Assembly (NCBI GenBank): GCA_905215815.1
Contig: CAJMRN010000072.1
Span: 1-10,397 of the forward strand
From: an uncultured bacterium
GTDB lineage: Bacteria; Actinomycetota; Coriobacteriia; Coriobacteriales; Coriobacteriaceae
Reading direction: 5' to 3'
DNA: 10,397 bases
The notes below the pieces were generated by a model, which did not search any database, had not been told where the DNA came from, and saw only the letters and a list, made by a program, of their open reading frames with translations. Position 1 is the first letter of the stretch. Each line of letters begins with the position of its first letter. Both the position numbers and the translations under genes were made by a program. Of this stretch, positions 5,961 to 10,397 are shown in pieces.

Positions 5961-6122
5961 CGCCACAAAAACGGGCTATTTACTACGTTTAACCCGCATG
6001 GGTCAACCATGCGGGTCTTTTTTGAAAATCGACAAGCCATCTACCTGCGGTTTTGATTTTGTAATTCTCGGCGTGGTCGAGGGCGGTCGATTAAACGTAG
6101 TAGATAGGCCCATTTCGTGGCG
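5961..6122. repeat. Long inverted-repeat element B (32-nt arms), related to element A
   Basis: Arms at 5961-5992 and 6091-6122 are complementary at about 27 of 32 positions, with the inner 11 bases (TACTACGTTTA) and the outer CGCCAC exact. The 98-nt centre has no gene but contains TACCTGCGGTTT at 6042-6053, the motif also found in element A at almost the same distance from the left arm (81 versus 78 nt). The two elements are similar in size (162 and 156 nt). They flank the peptidase gene. The arms of A and B differ, so they are related, not identical. Element B also carries the terminator hairpin at 5992-6016. Confidence 0.65.
5992..6023 (+). terminator. Intrinsic terminator of the peptidase gene
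   Basis: ACCCGCATGG (5992-6001) and CCATGCGGGT (6007-6016) form a perfect 10-bp stem with a 5-nt loop, followed by CTTTTTT at 6017-6023. This is a textbook Rho-independent terminator on the plus strand, 79 bases past the peptidase stop codon. On the minus strand the stem is followed only by a mixed sequence, so it should not terminate folC transcripts efficiently. Confidence 0.85.
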
Positions 6123-6153
6123 AGCAGACCAACTAGCTGCCCTGCGAATGGTG

Positions 6154-7497
6154 TTAGCGCAGCAGGCCGGCTACTTCGCCGGCTAGGGTGATGGTGCCGG
6201 CGGCAACGAAGGGCTCGCCGGCGGCATCGAGGGCTGCGAGGGCCTTGGATACGCTGGGGTACACACCCGCGAGCTTATCGGCGTCCACCAGGGCAGCGAG
6301 CTCCTCCACTGGCAGGGCGCGATCGGAATCGGTCTGCGTCGCGACCACACGGGGGAAGGCCGGAACAAGCACGTCGACGATGCCCGCCACGTCCTTATCA
6401 GCCAATGCGGCGCACAGCAGCGTGGGGCGATTTTCTACGCACGGATCGATCTCGTCCAGTGCGCTCACAAAGTTCTCGCAGCTCTGGGGGTTATGGCAGG
6501 CGTCGATCAACTTGAGCGGATCGGTTCCCAGCACATCAAAGCGACCCGGCGTGGGGCAGCCCATAAGCGAAGCGTCGAGCGCATCGTGGTCGAGCTCGCG
6601 GCCCAGATAGCCCTCGCACAGCATAATCGCGCACGCGGCATTCTGCGGCTGATATGCCGGCTTGACCATACTCGACGTATAGATCGCACGCGGCGTGGTG
6701 CAGCTAAACTCCACCGTATCACCCACGTGTTCAGGAAGTTTGGTCGTCGTATGGCTCACCACGAGCGGCACCACACCACATTCGCGGCAACGGTCATCCA
6801 TCACGCGCTGAACGCTCGCCTCATGCGTACCCTCGCCCAAAACAACCAAACGCTCAGGCTTAATAACCGCAGCCTTCTCCCCCGCAATAGCCTCAAGTGT
6901 GTCGCCCAAAATACGAGTATGATCGAGCCCAATGCCCGTAATGGCCACGGCGACAGGATCAGTGGCGCTGGTGGCATCCCAACGACCGCCCAAGCCAACT
7001 TCCAACACGGCAACATCCACGCGAGCCTCGGCAAACACGACCATCGCAGAGGTCGTAAGCAAGTCGAACGGGGAGATAAAGTAAGCGCTCTTCCCGGCCG
7101 CCACACGACGTTCATTCACGCGATGTCCGGCTTCAATCGCAGCAGAAACGCCGCGAGCAAAAGCGTCATCGCTCACCACACGTCCATCAATTTCCATGCG
7201 TTCGGGATAACGCACAAGATGAGGAGACGTATACAAGGCCGTCTTCAGACCTTCACCGCGCAGGATCGAAGCCGAGAAACGCGTTGTCGAAGTTTTACCG
7301 TTGGTTCCGGCAATCTGAATGCAATCAAAGTATTCATCGGGACGACCAAGCTCATCGAGCATGTCGATAACCGTCTCAAGCATCCGAGTACCAGTGCCAG
7401 AAATCTTCCCCGTATCGGCCGCCACAACGACAGCCTCATCAAACGGAACCAGATCAAACTCAAACGGCACCGAATACAGCCCAGAACGCTTTGCCAT
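6154..7497 (-). CDS. folC: Folylpolyglutamate synthase / dihydrofolate synthase family (Mur ligase fold)
   Basis: A 447-residue cytosolic ATP-dependent ligase that adds glutamate to folates, and in bifunctional members also to dihydropteroate. The P-loop AGTNGKTST is at residues 63-71. YTSPHL (89-94), the LEVGLGGRWDATS stretch, GIGLDHTRILGDT and DACHNPQS are all FolC signatures; the last begins the C-terminal Mur-ligase domain. The frame runs upstream to 7554, but the ATG at 7497 is chosen: GAGGGGA lies nine bases upstream, whereas the upstream extension would cross the terminator hairpin at 7518-7550 and has no family match. Length is normal for FolC. It lies downstream of valS in the same direction, with 279 bases between, a gene order seen in other Gram-positive bacteria. 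Whether this enzyme is bifunctional cannot be settled here. A leader hairpin may control it. Confidence 0.95.
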   Translation of the reverse strand: MAKRSGLYSVPFEFDLVPFDEAVVVAADTGKISGTGTRMLETVIDMLDELGRPDEYFDCIQIAGTNGKTSTTRFSASILRGEGLKTALYTSPHLVRYPERMEIDGRVVSDDAFARGVSAAIEAGHRVNERRVAAGKSAYFISPFDLLTTSAMVVFAEARVDVAVLEVGLGGRWDATSATDPVAVAITGIGLDHTRILGDTLEAIAGEKAAVIKPERLVVLGEGTHEASVQRVMDDRCRECGVVPLVVSHTTTKLPEHVGDTVEFSCTTPRAIYTSSMVKPAYQPQNAACAIMLCEGYLGRELDHDALDASLMGCPTPGRFDVLGTDPLKLIDACHNPQSCENFVSALDEIDPCVENRPTLLCAALADKDVAGIVDVLVPAFPRVVATQTDSDRALPVEELAALVDADKLAGVYPSVSKALAALDAAGEPFVAAGTITLAGEVAGLLR

Positions 7498-7517
7498 AGC
7501 CAAAGTCCCCTCAACAT

Positions 7518-7550
7518 AAAAAGAGGCCCGTAAGCAACAACGAGCCCCTC
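7518..7550 (-). terminator. Terminator-like hairpin just upstream of folC (possible attenuator)
   Basis: Read on the minus strand, an 11-bp stem with wobbles (arms at 7540-7550 and 7521-7531) encloses an 8-nt loop and is followed by a run of five T (7522-7518). The folC ribosome binding site starts about six bases later, leaving no room for a separate promoter downstream. It could end the valS transcript or act as an attenuator in the folC leader. Confidence 0.65.
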
Positions 7551-7593
7551 CCATTCAAAATATCAGCCAAACACCGCTTTACAGCAGAATCAA

Positions 7594-7611
7594 GGCCACA
7601 ACCCAGTGGCC
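7594..7611 (-). other. Short perfect hairpin in the valS-folC spacer
   Basis: GGCCAC at 7594-7599 pairs with GTGGCC at 7606-7611 across a 6-nt loop. On the minus strand the stem is followed by TTGATTCT, too mixed for a terminator. It lies between the larger structure at 7666-7748 and the terminator-like hairpin at 7518-7550, so it may be one element of a folded leader. Confidence 0.45.
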
Positions 7612-7665
7612 CTAAAACGCAGGATGCAAACAACTACGTAACCGCACTAGGAGCGGCCCGACGCT

Positions 7666-7748
7666 TTGCTCGATACAAGTTCCGCACGCAAAGGACAGCA
7701 CTTAATGTGCTGTCCGTCTTGCGCAGGACTGTTCGCAGTAGCGAGCAA
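7666..7748 (-). other. Potential structured RNA in the valS-folC spacer
   Basis: On the minus strand an outer stem pairs TTGCTCG (7748-7742) with CGAGCAA (7672-7666). Inside it is a strong 9-bp hairpin, GGACAGCAC and GTGCTGTCC at 7693-7715 with a 5-nt loop, which CGCAA/TTGCG pairing can extend. The hairpin could be the valS terminator, although only three T follow it. The nested arrangement would also fit a structured leader for folC. It does not match the tetrahydrofolate riboswitch or T-box patterns that I know. The remainder of 7498-7776 contains no gene. Confidence 0.45.
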
Positions 7749-7776
7749 TGCCCCAAACCGCGTCCCCCAGCACCGC

Positions 7777-10397
7777 CTACGAGAAGTCAGCAACCTGCGA
7801 GGTCAGCGCCGCCAGGATCTCCTTGAGCTCAGCTGCACGGTCCCTCTTCTTCTGGACCACCGCGAGCGCGGCCTTGGCCACAAAGCCCTCGTTGGCCAGC
7901 GTCTTCTCGCAGCCGGCGAGCTCCTTCTGCGCCGCGGCGATCTCCTTCTCCAGACGTGCCTTCTCGGCGGAAAGGTCGACCTTGCCCTCAAGCACCACAA
8001 AGACCTCGACGCCGCTATCGACCACGGCGATACTCGCGGCCGGCTTCTCAACGTCGGTACCCATGACCAGCGAGGCGGTGTTCGCCAGCGGCTCGATGGT
8101 CGAGCGCAGGCTCTCGAGCTTCTCAATGTCCTCGGCACCAGCGCGCACGACCACATCGAGCTCGGCCTTGGGGCTCAAGCGATAACGCGAACGCGTGGCG
8201 CGGGCGGCGGAAACGACGGAACGGCACAGCTCAAACGCGCGCTCGGCGGGCTCGTCGACGTACTTGGCGTAGTCGGCGGGCTCCGGCCACTTGGCGATCA
8301 TGAGCGCCTCGGCGCGGTTCACGTTGCCCTCGGCGTCCAGATCGAGCACGCTCGCCGGCATGTTGTCCCAGATCTCCTCGGTGACAAACGGCATAAGCGG
8401 GTGCATCAGGCGAATGGAGGTGTCGAGCACAAAGATCAGGTTGCGCTGAGCCTGCAGACGGCCCTCGCCCTTCAGGCGGGCCTTGGTGACCTCAACGTAC
8501 CAGTCGCAGACCTCGTTCCAGAAGAACTGCTGCACGCCGCGGGCCATGTCGCCAAAGGTGTACTTCTCGATGCCCTCGGTGACCATCTGGACGGCCTTGG
8601 CCAGGCGGCTGAACATCCAAGCATCGGCCGGCGTCTCCACAACGGGCTCGCCGGGCGTGTAGCCCTCCATGTTCATGAGCAGGAAGCGGCTGGCGTTCCA
8701 GATCTTGGTCACAAACGACTTGGCCTGCTCGGTGCGCGGGCTGTCGATAAGCTTCTTGGTCTTCTTATCGATGTTCGCGTCAAACTTGACGTCCTGGTTG
8801 TTGGTGCACAGCGTCAGCAGGTTGAAGCGCATGGCGTCGGCGCCGTACATGCCGATGAGGTCCATGGGGTCAACGCCGTTGCCCTTGGACTTGGACATGC
8901 GGCTGCCGTCCTTGGCAAGGATCGTCGGGTAGATGACGACGTCCTTAAACGGCACTTCGTCCAGGAAGTACAGCGAGCTCATGACCATGCGGGCGACCCA
9001 CAGCGCGATGATGTCGCGCGCGGTGACGAGCGCCGTCGTGGGGTGATGCCCCTCGAGCAGCTCCGGCTTTTGCGGCCAGCCCTGCGTGGCAAAGGTCCAC
9101 AGCTGCGAGCTGAACCAGGTGTCCAGCACGTTCTCGTCCTGGTGCACGTGATGACCGCCGCACTTGGGGCACACATCGGTGTCCTCGGTAAGGGCGTCCT
9201 CCCAGCCGCAGTCCTCGCAGTAGAACACGGGGATGCGGTGGCCCCACCACAGCTGACGGCTGATGCACCAGTCCTTGAGGTTCTCCATCCAGGTGGTGTA
9301 GGTCTGCGTCCAGCGCGCGGGGTGGAAGGTGACCTTGCCAGAGTTGACGGCGTCGAGCGCCGGCCCCTTGAGCTTATCGACGGCGACGAACCACTGCTCG
9401 GACAGCCACGGCTCCAGTGCGGCGTCGCAACGGTAGCAGTGCATGACGGAGTGATCGAGTTCGTCGACGTGATCGAGCAGGTCGTGCTCCTCGAACCACT
9501 TGATGACGGCCTCGCGGCACTCGTCGCGGTTCATGCCGGTAAACTCGCCGTAGCCTTCGACGACCACCGCGTGCTCATCGAAGATATTGATCTGCGGCAG
9601 GTTGTGGGCCTGACCCATGGCGTAATCGTTGGGGTCGTGGGCCGGGGTGACCTTGACGAAGCCGGAGCCAAAGTTGGCGTCGACATGCCAATCCTCAAAA
9701 ATGGGGATCTCGCGGTCGACGATGGGAAGCTTGACGGTCTTGCCCACAAAGGCGGCCTTCTCGGGGTCCTTCGGGGAGACGGCGACGCCCGTGTCGCCGA
9801 GCATGGTCTCGGGGCGCGTGGTGGCGACGACAATGTAGTCCTGGCCGTTGACCGGCTCGGTCAGCGGGTAGCGCAGGTGCCACAGGTGGCCCTTCTCGTC
9901 CTTATACTCGGCCTCGTCGTCCGAGATGGCGGTGGTGCAGTTGGGGCACCAGTTGACGATGCGTTTGCCACGGTAGATCAGGCCGTCGTGGTACCAGTCG
10001 CAGAAGACCTTACGCACGGCCTGGGCGTAATCCTCGTCCATGGTGAAGCGCTCGTTGTCGAAATCGACGGAGCAGCCCATGCGCTTGATCTGCTCGACGA
10101 TGATGCCGCCGTACTCGTGGGTCCAATCCCAGCAGGCGTCGACAAACCTGTCGCGACCGATCTCCAAGCGGCTGATGCCCTCGCTCTTGAGCTTCTTGTC
10201 GACCTTGGTCTGCGTGGCGATACCGGCGTGGTCGGTGCCGAGCACCCAGCGCGTGGACTTACCGCGCATGCGGGCCATGCGGATGATGGCGTCCTGAATG
10301 GAGTCGTCGGTAGCGTGGCCCATGTGGAGCTTGCCGGTCACGTTGGGAGGCGGAATGGTGACGGTGCAGTCGCCCACGCCCTCACGGCGCTTGTAGT
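7777..10397 (-). CDS. valS: Valyl-tRNA synthetase, 5' end outside the window
   Basis: A class I aminoacyl-tRNA synthetase that charges tRNA-Val and edits mischarged threonine. About 872 residues are visible; the frame is open through the window edge (YKRREG precedes VGDCTV), so the start codon and probably 10 to 25 residues are missing. PPPNVTGKLHMGH holds the HIGH-type signature HMGH at 10315-10326. The CP1 editing insertion follows (TTRPETMLGDTGVAV). A zinc-knuckle pair CEDC and CPKC lies at about 9157-9226, then DTWFSS. The KMSKS-type loop is RMSKS at 8887-8901. An anticodon-binding domain is followed by a C-terminal coiled coil of about 65 residues rich in Glu, Lys and Ala, as usual for ValS. 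The GTG at 10377 is not the true start because the conserved N-terminal region extends upstream. folC lies downstream in the same direction. A T-box, if present, would be outside the window. Confidence 0.97.
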   Translation of the reverse strand, partial: YKRREGVGDCTVTIPPPNVTGKLHMGHATDDSIQDAIIRMARMRGKSTRWVLGTDHAGIATQTKVDKKLKSEGISRLEIGRDRFVDACWDWTHEYGGIIVEQIKRMGCSVDFDNERFTMDEDYAQAVRKVFCDWYHDGLIYRGKRIVNWCPNCTTAISDDEAEYKDEKGHLWHLRYPLTEPVNGQDYIVVATTRPETMLGDTGVAVSPKDPEKAAFVGKTVKLPIVDREIPIFEDWHVDANFGSGFVKVTPAHDPNDYAMGQAHNLPQINIFDEHAVVVEGYGEFTGMNRDECREAVIKWFEEHDLLDHVDELDHSVMHCYRCDAALEPWLSEQWFVAVDKLKGPALDAVNSGKVTFHPARWTQTYTTWMENLKDWCISRQLWWGHRIPVFYCEDCGWEDALTEDTDVCPKCGGHHVHQDENVLDTWFSSQLWTFATQGWPQKPELLEGHHPTTALVTARDIIALWVARMVMSSLYFLDEVPFKDVVIYPTILAKDGSRMSKSKGNGVDPMDLIGMYGADAMRFNLLTLCTNNQDVKFDANIDKKTKKLIDSPRTEQAKSFVTKIWNASRFLLMNMEGYTPGEPVVETPADAWMFSRLAKAVQMVTEGIEKYTFGDMARGVQQFFWNEVCDWYVEVTKARLKGEGRLQAQRNLIFVLDTSIRLMHPLMPFVTEEIWDNMPASVLDLDAEGNVNRAEALMIAKWPEPADYAKYVDEPAERAFELCRSVVSAARATRSRYRLSPKAELDVVVRAGAEDIEKLESLRSTIEPLANTASLVMGTDVEKPAASIAVVDSGVEVFVVLEGKVDLSAEKARLEKEIAAAQKELAGCEKTLANEGFVAKAALAVVQKKRDRAAELKEILAALTSQVADFS

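Noticed and set aside
6493..7533. Plus-strand open frame of 346 codons opposite folC
   Set aside because: Long, but antisense to unmistakable FolC motifs, rich in Arg, His and Asn in a pattern typical of shadow frames, and with no domain.
7498..7554. Upstream extension of folC to 7554
   Set aside because: It would translate through the terminator-like hairpin and lacks a ribosome binding site; the ATG at 7497 has one.
7498..7776. T-box or tetrahydrofolate riboswitch
   Set aside because: I could not find the T-box specifier/antiterminator consensus or the conserved core of the tetrahydrofolate riboswitch; only generic hairpins are visible.
10377..10397. GTG at 10377 as the valS start
   Set aside because: The frame is open beyond it to the window edge and the conserved N-terminal region of ValS begins further upstream.

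Overview
The window is GC-rich, with strong codon bias in its genes, and reads as a piece of chromosome from a host-associated anaerobic actinobacterium. I would guess the class Coriobacteriia, perhaps Collinsella. This guess rests on the overall feel of the proteins, the anaerobic-type dehydrogenase cluster with a DUF1667 protein, and the short intergenic inverted repeats; there is no marker gene that fixes the taxonomy. No phage, transposase, CRISPR, tRNA or rRNA gene is visible.

Layout. (1) 120-551, minus: a small membrane protein with two transmembrane helices and a double zinc ribbon. (2) 552-1120: a long gene-free stretch holding a striking array of eight 15-nt motifs in alternating orientation, spaced 40 and 41 nt in strict alternation (81-bp period), then a hairpin and two adjacent palindromes in front of the next gene. 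(3) 1121-4344, plus: a tight three-gene operon of a GlpA/LhgO-type FAD dehydrogenase with a C-terminal BFD-like [2Fe-2S] domain, a second FAD/NAD(P) oxidoreductase, and a DUF1667 cysteine-rich protein. (4) 4345-4824: a gene-free stretch with two long inverted repeats and a direct repeat. (5) 4825-5913, plus: an M24-family Xaa-Pro peptidase, followed by a 31-nt near-perfect palindrome and a second long inverted-repeat element (5961-6122) that contains a clear intrinsic terminator. (6) 6154-7497, minus: folC. (7) 7498-7776: a structured intergenic region with a terminator-like hairpin directly ahead of the folC ribosome binding site. (8) 7777-10397, minus: valS, complete at its C-terminus but missing its first few codons beyond the window edge.

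How the genes work together. The three-gene operon probably forms a cytosolic redox complex. The first subunit would oxidise a hydroxy substrate (glycerol 3-phosphate is the usual assignment), and electrons would pass through an iron-sulfur centre to the second flavoprotein and the DUF1667 partner. The final acceptor and the role of DUF1667 are unsettled, which makes this the best candidate for an incompletely described system. valS and folC run in the same direction, an order known from other Gram-positive bacteria, and the spacer between them may be a regulatory leader. The M24 peptidase is a single-gene unit converging on folC.

The most unusual non-coding signals are the eight-copy alternating array at 653-950 and the pair of related long inverted-repeat elements flanking the peptidase gene (4513-4668 and 5961-6122), which share an internal 12-nt motif at nearly the same offset.
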